Below are positions 37,425 to 51,100 of a stretch of 64,000 bases of DNA, one piece after another (the first letter of the stretch is position 1; every line of letters starts with the position of its first letter). The DNA is from Rotaria socialis (taxonomy: Eukaryota; Rotifera; Eurotatoria; Philodinida; Philodinidae): contig CAJNYU010004256.1 in NCBI GenBank assembly GCA_905331475.1, positions 182,315-246,314 on the forward strand. The letters run 5' to 3'. The notes under the pieces are model-generated. The model worked only from the letters and a program-made list of their open reading frames with translations. It was not told where the DNA came from and ran no database searches. The position numbers and the translations under genes are program-made.

Positions 37425-37440
37425 GTGATTATTATTTCAG
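37425..37440 (+). promoter_or_regulatory. 3' splice acceptor just upstream of the ADO start
   Basis: ATTATTATTTCAG ends at 37440, two bases before the ADO ATG. There is only 136 bp between the NUP98 stop and this ATG, so there is little room for an independent promoter or a UTR exon. An SL trans-splice site in an operon explains it best. Confidence 0.6.
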
Positions 37441-37442
37441 AT

Positions 37443-38171
37443 ATGCAATCATCTTCATCACGTATATTAACATTAATAAAACAAGCGAAGCAAACATTTT
37501 CCATAATATTATCAAAGAATGATCATAACTATGATGCAAAGGATTGCATTGATTCACTCAGACGTTCAATGAATCGAATAACAAAGCATGATTTAAATTT
37601 TACATTATTTGATAATATAAAAAATGGTCAACCATCAAATCCAATTGATCAAAGAAACCAAGAAGTATTTTTAAATTCAAATGCTCCAGTTTTTTATATG
37701 AAATTATATGAAGATAATGTTATATCGGTGGGAATATTTATTATAAAATCTCATCATCGTATGCCATTACATGATCATCCACGTATGTTTGGTTTAATCA
37801 AAGTTCTTGATGGTCAAGGTCATTTAAATGCTTATAATGTTTTATTTGAAAAAAGTGAAAATGAACTTATTGGTACTCGACACATATCGACATCAATCAA
37901 TTCACAATCAGAAACAGCTGTACTCTATCCGAATCAATCAAATATTCACGAAATATATACGATAGATAATGATCATTGTGCTTTTTTGGATATTCTTAGT
38001 CCACCATATTCAAATGAAAATGATTGTACATGTTATATTGCTAAACCATCGTCGGTACAGTCGGCAACAAATATAAATGAAAACGATAGAAATTATATTT
38101 TAAAACGAATATTTGACGATGAATATTATACTGAATCACTTCAATATACAGGTCCAATAATATCACTTTGA
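37443..38171 (+). CDS. ADO: 2-aminoethanethiol (cysteamine) dioxygenase
   Basis: Single-exon 242-aa thiol dioxygenase of the PCO/ADO family, which oxidises cysteamine and N-terminal cysteines using non-haem iron and O2. The cupin core is clear: FYMKLYEDNVISVGIFIIKS, then RMPLHDHPRMFGLIKVLDG, whose two His of HDH are metal ligands; the third His is in SNIHEIYTIDNDHCAFLDIL, followed by SPPYSNENDCTCYIA. The C-terminus (YTGPIISL) matches the YPGPK-type end of human ADO (270 aa). The start is the first in-frame ATG, two bases after a splice acceptor. It follows NUP98 on the same strand at very short distance. No functional link between the two products is evident; shared transcription would be positional. 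Confidence 0.94.
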   Translation: MQSSSSRILTLIKQAKQTFSIILSKNDHNYDAKDCIDSLRRSMNRITKHDLNFTLFDNIKNGQPSNPIDQRNQEVFLNSNAPVFYMKLYEDNVISVGIFIIKSHHRMPLHDHPRMFGLIKVLDGQGHLNAYNVLFEKSENELIGTRHISTSINSQSETAVLYPNQSNIHEIYTIDNDHCAFLDILSPPYSNENDCTCYIAKPSSVQSATNINENDRNYILKRIFDDEYYTESLQYTGPIISL

Positions 38172-39648
38172 TGAGTTTCTTTCTGCCTTTTGTATATTTA
38201 TGTATATGAGTGAAACGCAGTATTTTCAAAAATTTATAATACAAAAAAAAGAAACACAAAGAAGAGTGTCTAGGGAGTGTTTGAATATTTTTTTTTGTCT
38301 GTTTGTAGTTAAACTCACTGTATGAGTGAAGACATTTTGAGAGAAAAATAAAAAAATAAAAATTTAACAAACGATACGCGAGCTATCGTCAAAGAAAATG
38401 AAAGGATTTTTTTTAATACGGTAAGCTATTTAATTTAATGATCATCGTATTTGTTTCTGAATTGATGTTTATTTAGCTTTTCAATTGATTTTGAAATAAA
38501 ACTCTCATTATCTTCTATTTTTGCTTTACTCTCGTATTAATATAATAATTATTTAGCCGACGCATTTATGTTGCAATCATTTCCCATATGTAGTATATCA
38601 AATAAATCAGCGTAATGACAGCTAGGCACAATTATGGAAAGAAAGCAATACAAGTGCGAGTGTAATTCAATTGTCGAAAACCAATTAATTTTCATGAGTT
38701 GGATCTCTGAATATATTGTTCTATGAGATGAATTTATTTAATATATAAATAGAATAATCATGTTACATATAATTGTTTTCGTCATACTTGAATGCAGTAA
38801 ATTTATATTCATATAATGATTTATTTTAAATCCTATAGATGATAATCTGTTTCGTACTAGTCAAAGTACTCTGTAATTATCTAATGAAATCATGTTCTAG
38901 TGCACGAACAATGAGATCTATATTATTCATGACTAAAATTTTGAAGTCAACGACATATTCTTGTATGTTTCAATAAAACAAAAATACAATCTTCTGATGA
39001 TGACCATGTATTGACATGCTACTATTCATTATCCGTCAATATTATTCTATCAATAATACCTCATAAAGAATATCAGATCTGTCATTATCCTTATTAGGTA
39101 GACAAGAAAACATCTTAGACGAATAAAAAGAAAAAAAAGCCTGTCATCGCGTCATTTTTCTAATCATCTAGTAGATTGAATAGCAATACTACTCTACAGC
39201 TACTGCCGCTAGTTTTGTGTATTACTTCTCGCACATCACAACAGATGGAAAATGTGTTACACTATTCTTTTTTTTTTCTTTTTCTTTTTTTTTTGCTGCA
39301 TTCTATTTCCTTCTCTCAACTTCTCTAGATAATGATAGATGCCAGACAATGATTCCGTTCAACGGTCGGTCGTGTGCACTAGTACCATTACTTCAACATA
39401 CGACGAAAGAAAAGCCGACGACGACTATGATGATGATTGATCGGTATTGGCGAGAAGTAATGTTATTTTTTGTTCTAGCTAGAACTAACTCAACGTCATT
39501 GACCTGCATATATGATCGTTGACTATAATTCGATACATTGCTGTCAGCATCACTCGAACTGATTCGAGGTTAAATAAGTAACTCGTTCTTAGATATTAAT
39601 ATTGAAACAATAACTGAGTTTCTTTAGTCATTGATACAAATAAAAATA
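38172..39648. other. ADO-RAPGEF1 intergenic region
   Basis: No supported exon. ADO 3' signals (AATAAA-rich sequence near 38344 and 38494) lie on the left. Poly-T runs near 39268-39292 and the RAPGEF1 5' flank lie on the right. Confidence 0.55.
39609..39626 (+). promoter_or_regulatory. 3' splice acceptor just upstream of the RAPGEF1 start
   Basis: GAGTTTCTTTAG ends at 39626, 22 nt before the ATG at 39649. No in-frame coding exon is seen upstream. Confidence 0.4.
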
Positions 39649-42600
39649 ATGCCCGTTTCTCGACATTCATTTCGTCGTGTTATCGATGATTTAGTTAATC
39701 GTCATAACGTTAAAAATGAATCAACGAATGGTTATTTTAGAAATAATAGTACTCGATCAAGTCAAAAGATCGACCGAACTTCTATTATTAGTAATGATTC
39801 ATTATTGGTATGTTATGATACTGTAAACAATAATCTATTTATTTTCTTTCCAATAGACATCTCAAACATATTATGAACGATTACATAAATGTGAAAAGGA
39901 CGTTTACAAATCATTAAGTTATCTTGATCAAGTTTTAGCACATAATAAACTTGAAATATTAGCGAATATTACTACATCATTAATTGAAAATATTTTTGAT
40001 ATTGAAAATATTTTAAAAGGAATATTTGAACATCAATCAGAATCATTTCGGTATGAAGTTTTTTTCATAAATTTTCTTATTTGTTTTTTGTTTGCAATAT
40101 CTTTTGATTTCAGAACACATCTTCTTACTGATATTTATTCATTATTAGCTGATCTAATCGAATGGTCTGATAAAGTCATTCTTTCAAAAACCAATAATGA
40201 TGATACATATAGAAAAATTGCAAAAGATCTTCTGATAGCTGTTCAGGTAAAAGGCTAAAACAGAAACGATTAAAACAAAAAGTATCAAAATAAATTCATT
40301 TCTCTATTAGATTTGTATTACGACATCATTACAAACACGTTCTGATTCATTTCAAAGTTTCCTATCAGTCAACAAGTAAATAATAAAAGATGATTCTTTG
40401 CTTTGTTTTGTTTTAATTAATAATCAATTTTGTTTTTCTTTTTGTCTTAGTCATGCAGATAATCTTGCTCCAACTCTTCCGTTAAAACGAGAAAAACGTT
40501 CAGTGAGTTCATCAGCTTCGATCCTATCAAATCGATCTCGAAATACTACAAGTCCTAATTCTTATCTTTTTTTATCATCACAAGAACAAAGTAACGATGA
40601 ATGTATTCAATCAATTGTTGATGATATTAATCATATTGTTGAAAACTATACACGTGAACTTGATGATGCTTTATGCACGAAACCAGCAGTTCGTTCGTCT
40701 TCAATCGATTATATGTCTCAACCGAATCATTTATCTATATCTGCATGTCGTCATAATAGTATGAATGTTTTACATCAAACAAAATATTCACATGGAATGA
40801 ATTACATAGACGAAGAAAATACATATCCCAACGAGAAAGAATCTCGAAAAATAAATACAACAGATGATCCACCACCATTACCACCAAAACGACAAATAGG
40901 TAATATTTTGTTTTTGTGAATAGAACGCAACAGGAAACGTGGCAACATAAAAAAATTACAAAAAACAGTACGAAGTCGGAAACGGAAGAAGAAATTCTGC
41001 CAAATAACTTGACATTAATGCATAAGCAACAAACTAATTATTGACGTCAGAAGTCAGACAGGATTATTTTCGAATAGAATACTAAATATGAACGTTGCTA
41101 TTATTATCCAATTATGAATGCATCAATTGGATGTTAATTCATATATAATTGAAATTTTTGGAAATTACTTCTTGTTTATTTGATTTTCAGCTCGAGCATA
41201 CATGTCTCTATTCGATCGATATGACCAACATGAAGCTCAATCATTTCTTCGTGATACTTGTTTTGTTTCGACATCACAGCGTCGTTTTGAAGATTTGTTT
41301 GAACAAATTCAAGATCATTATCCACAGACACAAATATTTTCTAATAGTGAAGAATGCTTGAAAAATAAAGATGAAATGATGAAAAGTCTGCATAAAAACT
41401 CTGTAATAATATGATTGACTTAATATAAAATTACTTCATCATGATATTTTGCTTTTTACTTTAGTCTAAAGATAATATTTCAATAGATCGATTGAGTATA
41501 CAAGATCCTAATGAAAAAAATCAGAATACAAATGATTTATTTCTTGAATGTATATCTCATTTACTTGTTTTTAATATGGTAACGAAAATAAAACAAAAAA
41601 GAATTTTTCCATTAGTTTCTTTCAAGACTCACGTTTCTTTTTTGTAATATTTATAGAATGAAGATCCTCCATTACGTGGTGGTTCTATTGATGCATTGAT
41701 TATTAGAGCAACATCAACTGATAAAAAAGGTAATTGATCGATCGGCTATTTATTATCGATTCTTATATTGCAATAAAATGTTTGTTTTTTGTTAATGTAG
41801 ATTTTCTCTATCAAGAAGCATTTTTAACAACATATCGTACATTTATTTCTCCCAGTGATCTTGTTGACAAACTCGTACAACGTTATGCATTCTTTGCTCA
41901 AATTGAAACAAAGAAAAAGGCTGCTCGATGTTCATTTTCACTGTTGATTCGTATTATCGACGAAATCGAGTATGGAATATTACATTTGTTTTTCTAGAAG
42001 CTATATTAGTCTGCTCTCGTAAGCAGGAATAAGGATCTTTGCTGATGATTCGTGAGAAATCTTTTAATTTATCAATTCATGAGAATATGATTTTAATTCG
42101 CACAGGTTCGTATAGTTATTTGAGATAAACCCTAATTTTTCGTCTACATGAATATATTGGGCAAGAAAGAGTAAAAATTCAATATGCCATGACAGATAAG
42201 GGAAGCACCTGCAGAATCGACACAGTAATAGAGGCAGTTCAACAGAGTTTTCATTGCTCTTACTAAAAACAATCTATAAAGTTGAATCCTATTTTTCTAA
42301 AATTATCATATTCTAAACAATATCTTTACAAACCTGAACAATGAACTCAAAAATAATGAATCATACTACGCGAGTCTCTCGTGAATAGGCGATTGATCAT
42401 TAAATATTCACGAGTCAATGAAGCGACACACATTGGCTTACGTATTTTTCTTTTCTAGCAATGAATTGACTGATGATCTAATGAAAAAACTTTCACATTT
42501 TGTTACAAATTTAATTCGCCAAGGTACACTTCAATTAGGTAAACTATTAAGACGAAAATCATTTGAACGGTATGCTAAATTAAAATCAAATTGTGAAAAA

Positions 42601-43692
42601 TCTCAACAAGATGTTGTCCTTATTCAAAATTCTATTTCATCAAAACGAGCAACATTACTTGATTTTCATTCAATCGATTTAAGTGAACAATTGACATTAG
42701 TCGATTCAGAATTATTTCTTAAAATTCAATTATCTGAAGTTTTATACATGTCGATTGAAAAAGGAGAAGAATATTCACCAAATTTAGCAGCATTTACTGA
42801 ACATTTTAATAATATATCTTATTGGTAAACATATCCTATGATATTTCTAAAAATCAAATAGAGTTTACTTCTGTTTTGATTGTTTTGGGTAGGGTACGGT
42901 CTCGTATACTTGAACGAAACTCTCAACGACAACGTGAAAATTATTTTGAAAAATTTCTCAAAATTTTAAAAGTAGTGTTTTTATTGATTACTTTCATGAA
43001 ATAAGAGAATTTCTTTTTTGTGTGTTTTTAAATAGCATTTACGACGATTGAATAATTTCAATTCTTATCTAGCTATACTTTCAGCACTTGATTGTGGACC
43101 GTTAAAACGATTGAATTGGTCAAAACATATCATCGATGTAAGAGTTCGACTTTTTTGTTTTTCTTATTTTAAAAATCATTTTTAATTCTAGGCTGTTTCT
43201 GAGCACACTGGACTTATTGATAGTACTGGTTCATTTAAAAATTATCGTGAAGCACTGAACGGGTCAGTTGGTCAACCATGTATTCCTTATATGTAAGTCG
43301 TCTGCAGATGAACTAATTATTGAAAATCACTTTTTCTTTTTGCTCTTGTTCCAGTGGTTTAATTTTGTCTGATTTAACATTTGTTCATATTGGTAATTCA
43401 GATTATTTGCAAGATGACCGAATAATTAATTTTTGGAAACGATGGCAACAATTTACAATATTACATAAACTTCGTTATTGTCGAAAATGGTATGAATAAT
43501 AAAACAATGAAAACAATGAAGATTTGTTTTTAATTTTATTGATTCATTTTTTTCTTTAGGGAATATAAATTTGTTCGCAATGATCGTATTTTATATTTTT
43601 TTAATAATTTTGATGACTATATGAATGAAGAAGCACAATGGATACAATCAGAAAAGATTAAACCAAGACAAAAAGCGAATCCGTACGGATAA
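39649..43692 (+). CDS. RAPGEF1: Rap guanine nucleotide exchange factor 1 (C3G)
   Basis: C3G activates Rap1/R-Ras downstream of Crk adaptors. About 15 exons give roughly 830 aa (human about 1,077). The N-terminal helical region is followed by a disordered Ser-rich linker with a proline motif, DDPPPLPPKRQ, the Crk SH3-binding type of C3G. Then come the REM/RasGEF-N domain (RGGSIDALIIRAT, YQEAFLTTYRTFISPSDLVDKL) and the CDC25-homology catalytic domain: SIDLSEQLTLVDSELFLKIQ, NNISYWVRSRIL, FLKILKHLRRLNNFNSYLAILSAL, RLNWSKHI, then FKNYREALNGS, PCIPYIGLILSDLTFVHIGN and INFWKRWQQF. One long intron (about 41970-42458) separates the REM and catalytic parts. The stop follows KPRQKANPYG. Exon edges in the N-terminal half are approximate. 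Confidence 0.93.
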
Positions 43693-45642
43693 AAATGAAA
43701 TGCTTTTAGCTACTTGTTTTCTTTCTGAGCGGACAGTTAGCAATATGTTTGTAAATGTCAGATATTTTGTTGTCTATTGTACAGTGGCAAAAATTACAAA
43801 AATAAAATCAAAATCTTCTCAATTTTAGTATCAGTATTTATGTTTTTTGTTTTATTATTGTTTCGAGTTGAGTTTTTGTTTGTTGTATTAAATATTGACT
43901 ATGCTTCCATATGCTGTTTTCAAATATCAAATAAATCTAAAAACATATACAATCAACACACTATTTTGATAGGCCTGGCATAGATATTTTTTTTTGTTTA
44001 GTATGATCTAGGGAAGCATTCGTAACATTCACTTGTTCTGGTGAAATTTAAAAAAAAATAAAACAGCTGAAAAAAAGAATAAAGTGGTAAGAAATATCAT
44101 TTAATCGAAGTTTATTCATAATATTTTCAACATAGAGATTCATCAGGAAAGATCTCTTTAAATCTAATCAGGATAGACTCTCAGCTTCTCATCGAATAAT
44201 TTCTTCATAATAATATTAAAATCAACGAATCGCTGTCACGCTAAGCTCGTAAGAATACTAAACTTAGTCAAAGTTAATAATTATGAATTCTAAATTTACA
44301 TGATTGAATTTTAAAAATGTTCTTGTTTCTCATTAATCTTAAATTTCTTTGTATTGTAAAAAACAAGAAGGCTAAATACTGATTTCAAACAATCTAGATC
44401 AAAGTTATTCAACAGAAAATTATTATTTTCGGATTTGATCAATGTCAAAGAATATTCTTTCATTAATCCTTTTTATCGCTGCCTGATTTCATGTCTTCTT
44501 CAATGAGTAAAATTCTAACTCATCTAATAGATAATTTTCGAGACGTTTAAGACTAAGTCGGTAGTCACTATCAATCTTCAATATTGTGCCTTGCTTCTTC
44601 AGTAAGGTAACGGCGTTTTCTGAACTTTTGAATATCAATTCTTCAACACTATAAAACTATTTCCTGAATTCTAATGCATTCAATTTGTAATAGCTAAATA
44701 TCTACATTAATTATCTGCTAGAATTAAGATTATATTTTCATGACAGGAAACTAAAGCTGATATTCTATTAAAATAAAATATGTGTATAGTAGATAACTAT
44801 GCGAGATAAGGTTCATACCGCAAATAGAGTGTTCAAAATGGGTCAATTTACATAATAATTTCATCTTCATTAAATAATTTTCATGACAATATTGATAAAT
44901 ACTTAAAAATTCTTTGCTGTGTCATTTATTATTAAACATGTGCACATTTCTTGTGTGTAAAGCAACAAGGATAAGAGATCAAATACTCAAAAGCAAGTAC
45001 AACAATTGAGAAAAAAACAAAGAAAAGTCATACAATAAGTGAGAAAAAAAACAGTTAACAGATCAATGGACGAGATGAAAAAAAAAGATTTTTCTATGAA
45101 ACATGCGCAATGTACAAAAGAAAAGAAAAAACATTAGACTTTTCAACTACGCTTTTTTTCTACATCTTGCCACTTCCCATTGATAAAAATAATCCATTAA
45201 CAAGAACAATACATTTTAAAAAATTTTAACAATTTAACCGAATAATGTATTGCTGGCTCAGAAGAAATTGCACAAAATGAGATGTATTGATTTGCACAAC
45301 CAAATACGAAAGAAAAAGAAAAAAAAAAGAATACTGTCTTGTCCTATCTTAATTTTCATTTTATTGCTGCACATATCGTCATCATCATACACGAATGAAG
45401 AAAAATACAGGCAAATACTAAAAAAGAACCCAAACATTGCTTGGTCATGTCATTATTTTCTCATATTCATGCATATAATATTTAAATGAGATAGAAAGAA
45501 AGAGAGAGAGAGAGAGAGAGAAACAAACAAGAAGAAAAAACAGATACAAAGGCACCGATAAGCAAGTAATAGCGAACACACACAAATTGTACAATAGAAC
45601 AAATAAAACAAAACATGCAGAAGTTTTCATTTGTTGTTTTTT
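43693..45642. other. Convergent intergenic region RAPGEF1 / E-protein
   Basis: 3' flanks of two convergent genes. AATAAA for RAPGEF1 is near 43931. An AG microsatellite lies at 45501-45520. No coding exon supported. Confidence 0.55.
45501..45520. repeat. (AG)n microsatellite
   Basis: Uninterrupted AG dinucleotides in the 3' flank of the E-protein gene. Confidence 0.85.
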
Positions 45643-48600
45643 TTATTGTTGCCAATATGATGGAGGAATAGATTGATGCATTTGTTCCATAAAATTTGAA
45701 CCATCAATTGAAGATGATTCCGTGGACATGATGCCACCAGTAACGGTAGGTGGCATTGCTCCTCCTAAAGTCATATTTCCATTTAAATCTTCTGCTTTCT
45801 CTTCTTCACGTCGTCGTAAACATGCAGCTTTAGGATTTAAATTACGTTCTAAAAAAGAAAAAATTGAATTGTGAATTAGTAATAAAGCGTTTTTCATTCT
45901 CTTTTATACCTCGAACTTGTTGCTCAAGTGTTGTTATTAGATTAACAGCTTGTTGAAGAATACCCAATTTTGTAACGGGTTTATCGTTACGCATATGTAT
46001 TGAACACATTCGACCGAGTTCTTTGAATGCATCATTGATATCTCGTACACGTAATCTAATGTAGATAAAGACAAATGACTAAAATTTATGAAAGGTTTTA
46101 AATTCATCTTACCTTTCTCGAGCATTATTAGCTGCTCGACGATCTTTTTCTCGACGTTCACGTTCTTCTGGTGTTTCATCAGGATCAATACTACCCTCTG
46201 AACCAGGCCCACCACGCATACATGATAAATTTATTTGACTATTTGGACTAAGTGTCAATGAGCTTGAAAGAAGAAAATAAATTAGAATACTACTAGTTTT
46301 TTTTTAAATTGGTTCTGCTGTTTACTTTCGTAATTTTGACGATGACGATGATGATGGGCCTATATGTACATTGTTTGCACTACCACCAGCAGCTATCGTT
46401 AATGGTGATGCATTTTCTTGTGAGTTGTCAGTTAATGTTTGTTGTCGTAAATTGAATTCATTTAATTTATCTGTTGTCAATTGAGACGGTCCACTTGTTG
46501 TTGTCGTTGGGGGTGCTGACGATGCTGGTGGTTTATTTTCAATATCTAATTTAACTTTATCGATGGAGTCAACTTTCAAATCCGTATTCACAACAGTGTT
46601 TGCATCTGTTGATGAAGTTGAAGATGATGTTGACGGAGGATTTGCATCTAGAATAGAACAAAAAAATAAATCAAAATCTATTTTTGTATTCTCTAAACTA
46701 CTATTATTACATGTTAAGTACGGATCATGATGTGGATTTCGTGATGACGTATCAGATGTAGAGGATTGATGTAAATTTGATGGATGCGTCAAAAACGCCG
46801 AATAGGGTCCCGTGGAATGTGGATGGTGATAACCAGTATAGTAATGATGATAGTCCGTTGGTGGTTGACGAAATGAATCATCAATATCTAATCTTGGAGG
46901 CTAAAAGAAAAAGAAAAATCAAATCAAATCAAATCATAATTATATTTTAATTCTAATTTTTTTTCAATAGAATTTAAGTTCCCAACACCCTGTGCTTTTC
47001 TTTCAATACACAAACCTCGTTTAAATTGAGCATATAGTATGATTCATCACTTATATCGATTAGAGGTGTCTGAGTTTAGAGTTAAAAATAAGATAATTAT
47101 TAGTATTCTCTTTCTCTTATTATTTAATAAAACTTACAAGAGAATGTAATTGATTCTGATATTGTTGAGTTACTGGTGCTCCACTTGACCATTGTTGACT
47201 AGATCCTAAACGAACAACAACGAAATAAATTCAATTTTTACAATGAAATCTTATGGTATGTATATACCACTCAACGGTGGTGGAGAGACAGGAGTTGATG
47301 ATGTCGAAGAGTATGGATGGTCGGATGGATAGATCTAGAAAAATACACAGACACTATTCGTTTTCGTATTTAATACTTTTAATTAGATTTCATACAGATT
47401 GTAAGGCCTTGCCAAGAGCTTCTCCCGTTTGTACTGTTTGTTCATTGCCATTACTCGTATATGACGCAGTTTGTTGAAATCGAAAACTTGCCATAGATGG
47501 TAAGCATGCACCATTTGAATCTGTAAAAGATGCATGATTACCAGCAAGATCATTTGGTAAATATGTTGATGATGATGGTGGTGGTGGTGGTGGTGGCAAC
47601 CATGAAGTACCACCTTGCCCATCTATTGTATAAAAACATAGTTAAATATCATTTTTTCTATAACTATACATACCAATATAGTACGCAGATTCATTTCCAT
47701 AAACTGATTTTCCAGTTGGGTATCGTGCGGTATTCTCTGGATTGTAATCATCCGATGTATAGACCTAATATGAAAAAGTAATGATTGTATAACGAATGTC
47801 TATAGCCTATTAATATCTAAGTTGTTTTGATTGACTTCATGTGGAAATGCTTTAGTTCTTTTCCTTATATGATAAATCACACAAGTGCTCTCTTCATTAG
47901 GCATTTCTCATAGAAAATCAATTCTAATTATTTTTCCCCAGCTATGTTCGATGATTATTATTATTATTATTATTATTATTATTTTTCTCCTCTTTTTCCA
48001 ATCAAACCATAGTGTATACACATTTGCCAGTAATAAACGTACATACATGGCCAAATTCTGATGATAATTTCATGCAAGAAATTAATGCGATATACTAAAA
48101 TCAACAGTCTCATCCAAACGAAGAATGACGACATACCATTCGAGCAAAATAAAGAAAAACTTGATCGCCCACTGATTTTTATGTTGGCTAATCAAGAGAA
48201 TGTAAGAGGAAAGGGTTCGTTTGTTTGTGCTCACTCGGCACGAGATCAAAGGACGTGCGAGCGCAATTCATGCTGACATTCAGATCGTTCGATTGAGCAG
48301 GAGAATATGTTGATTAGCATTATCTTTCCTTTTTTTTCTTCTTCTTTATCCGATCAATTTTACTTGAAGGCAAGCGAAAGAAAAAGAAAAAAAAAGAAAA
48401 TCAAAATAACATAAAAACCTTTTTATTCTGCTTCTTCTATTCGTACCAAAGAGAAGGTGACAATTACAATTCGTTTTTTCTTAATCCGATATAAATTGTA
48501 AAAAAAAAGAAAATTTATATCAAGAAGGTCTTCTAATTCTTTATTAATTCTCAAGACAAAAATACAGAATAGAATCTTATATTTATCATACCTGATATGA

Positions 48601-51100
48601 TGGTCGAGAATAGTAGAACATTTTGTTTTGTATTGTAAAAAATAAGGTGATTATTTCATCACAGTCAAAAAGCAGAAGAAACAAGAAATCAAATTGACTT
48701 ATAATTGTTGTGTCAAATAAACTCGTAGTATACGTGTAGCACTGCTTGATAGCACAGGAAAGAGAGGAAAAGTGATATGCATCGAATGAGAGAAAAAGAA
48801 AAGGAGAAGGAGAGTCGATCGATGCGGGAGACCTTTCACTGGAACAGCGAGATATCCTTATCTTGCGATGTGTTAACTAGAGGCGGGCACACGAACAGGA
48901 AAGAGAGGAACAAGACGTATAAAAAAACCATCATCATCTCTCTTCCTCTCTTTTCTTTCTCTTCTTTTTTTTGTTTGTTGCTGTCTTGCAGCGGAAGACA
49001 GAGAAGGTAAAATAAATGTAAAGACATAAGTTCGTATCTCGAGCACGCATCAAGCGCCCGGGCGAATAAGTTTCTCCCTCATCCGCAGATAAACAACTGT
49101 ATACTAAACAATATGATGGAAAGAATGAAGATCTTTTCTAGTAGTCATCCTTTTTTTTTGTCAATCTCAAAATAAGAGACAAAAAACCTATTCTTCGCGC
49201 GATATTTCTCATTAGACTGCTTTATTTATTATCTATGTTTATGCCGTCAAACAATTATTATTACACAAGCTTCTTTCTTTTGTATATATTCACAAAGTCG
49301 ATTAGCGCTTCTTTTGTCTTTCTTGTTTTACTCATTTATCATTGTCGGCAACAAGGAGTAGTAACAATCGAATATCTATTATCATATCTCACGACATCTT
49401 CATATAAAGAAGACAGCGAGAGAGAGAGAGAGATGCCAACATCGCTTCTAACGTTTATCACATTGTTTGTCCCTTATACATTTACCGCAAAGCATATATG
49501 ATGTTTACAAAGAGAGGAAAGCTCGTAGCGCAGCTGGAAAGCTCGTTCGTGTGCCATCGAATGTAGATAAACACGACTATTAATTTTATCACATACACGA
49601 CCCCGGTCAAATAATATACATACAATCGAGCCTATTGTATATAGATGATAGACGAAGCGAACTTCTCTTATTCTCTTGAAATTCATTCGTTCACAATATA
49701 TTCATGTCACCCGACCAGCTGGTGCACATACCTTCTTCAATTGAAAATAAGAAAAAAAAGGAAGAATAAAGAAAAAATAGGAGAAATAAACTACGCTATA
49801 AGAGAACCCTGAGTTCTTATGCAGATTTTCCAAGAAGTAAAAAAAAAGAAAACGATCTATTTCCATTGTCTCTTCATTCATTATAATTTATCATCGAGTG
49901 AATTAACTAAGTTGTTCTCTATCGATCTTCTGACACACGAAAGATGTTGTCATGTCAGAAACAGAGACAGCAAATAATTATATCAATTACTCACACGTCA
50001 ACATCCCATGTCAAAAGCAGAAGATACAAAAGAAACAGAGATATTTGATAAAGCAAAAAAAAATCACTTCTGTTTTAATTAAATACAGGCCTTGATAAAA
50101 TAAACTCATTAGAATTGCTTAAAGTTTATTTTTTACTTTTCTTTTCTCGCACTAGAATGTACTGCTCCATCGTTTTGAAAAGAACAACTAGGGAAATCTT
50201 CGCTTTTGATACTGACCAGATCACTCTCATGCATGCGACAAACAATAAATATATAATACGTCATTATTTTAACTAAATATTTAACAATTAAAAAGAGTGG
50301 CTAGGCATTTGACGTGTATAGTCTTACATAAAATAACCGTTGTTACTTACATTTGTTGATCGACACGCCTTATCGTCGCGTTTTTCTGTAAGATGAGAAA
50401 AAGAAAAATTATATAAACAAAGGTTAAATTATTTATAAACCTGAATATGTCAAATCATTAGTTGATGTTCGTGAAGTCTAAAACAAAGTAAAAAGGTGAA
50501 TAAGAAAAATAACAACACTTTATCTTCATCATGATCTTACAGGATTCGATGAAATAGTACTCAATGGTTCAGATGTTATAAATGGATGGAGAAGATCTCG
50601 ATTGCTATAATTACTATCATACATCTACAGAGGAAAAAAATGCATGATATATAGACGTATTATCATTGTTTCAAATAATACAAACCCGTTCATCATAAGT
50701 AGCTGATGGTGGACAATTATTCCAATAATCTTCAAACAAAAAAGATTTACGACACAAATCGTAGCAACTAAATGAAACCTTTATTTGTACCACTATAAAT
50801 TGTTTCAGAATTTGTCGAAGGAGGTGGAATATGTGAACCACTAGAATAAGGTATAGTGGGACATAGCATCTAAATGAAAATTATTGTGAAAAAGTATAAC
50901 TATCTAAATAATACGTACCGGTAGAGGATGACGAGATGATGATGCATTCATTATACTATTTGGAAAACGACTACGATATTTTACCTTTAACAGAACAAAA
51001 AGATAGGTAGAGAAAAATAATTGATGTTTTAAGTGTTTAATCAATATACCGCATTGAGATCGAGTAGATCGCCGAGTTCTTTATCATTATGTAGATTCAT
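45643..51100 (-). CDS. TCF3/4/12: bHLH E-protein (daughterless / TCF3-TCF4-TCF12 class)
   Basis: Class I bHLH transcription factor that dimerises with tissue-specific bHLH proteins at E-boxes. The first exon (51100-51050) encodes [17 protein letters not shown], which carries the LGDLLD core of the AD1 activation helix. Small exons between about 50984 and 50380 follow ([39 protein letters not shown]). A 2.6-kb intron leads to the middle region ([27 protein letters not shown], a run of six Pro). The bHLH is at about 46225-45909: [16 protein letters not shown], then [20 protein letters not shown] and [20 protein letters not shown], with an intron between the basic region and helix 1. The last exon has [21 protein letters not shown], the conserved extension after the bHLH. 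Exon edges in the N-terminal half are approximate. Invertebrates usually have a single such gene. Confidence 0.93.
47953..47985. repeat. (ATT)n microsatellite
   Basis: About ten ATT units within the long E-protein intron. Confidence 0.85.
49418..49432. repeat. (GA)n microsatellite
   Basis: Short GA-dinucleotide run within the long E-protein intron. Confidence 0.8.

Larger units (their letters stand above)
47770..50380 (-). other. Long E-protein intron
   Basis: About 2.6 kb, by far the longest intron in the window. It holds an (ATT)n tract (about 47953-47985) and a GA tract (about 49418-49432). Its length matches the regulatory first-half introns seen in many E-protein genes. I see no exon in it, but very short exons could be missed. 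Confidence 0.5.

Noticed and set aside
47383-47622. Frame with a poly-His run over the E-protein
   Set aside because: An out-of-frame reading of the CCACCACC codons that encode the proline run of the E-protein.
49510-49560. tRNA-like string (GTAGCGCAGCTGGAAAGCTC)
   Set aside because: Resembles a D-arm by chance; no T-arm consensus or acceptor stem follows at the right distance.
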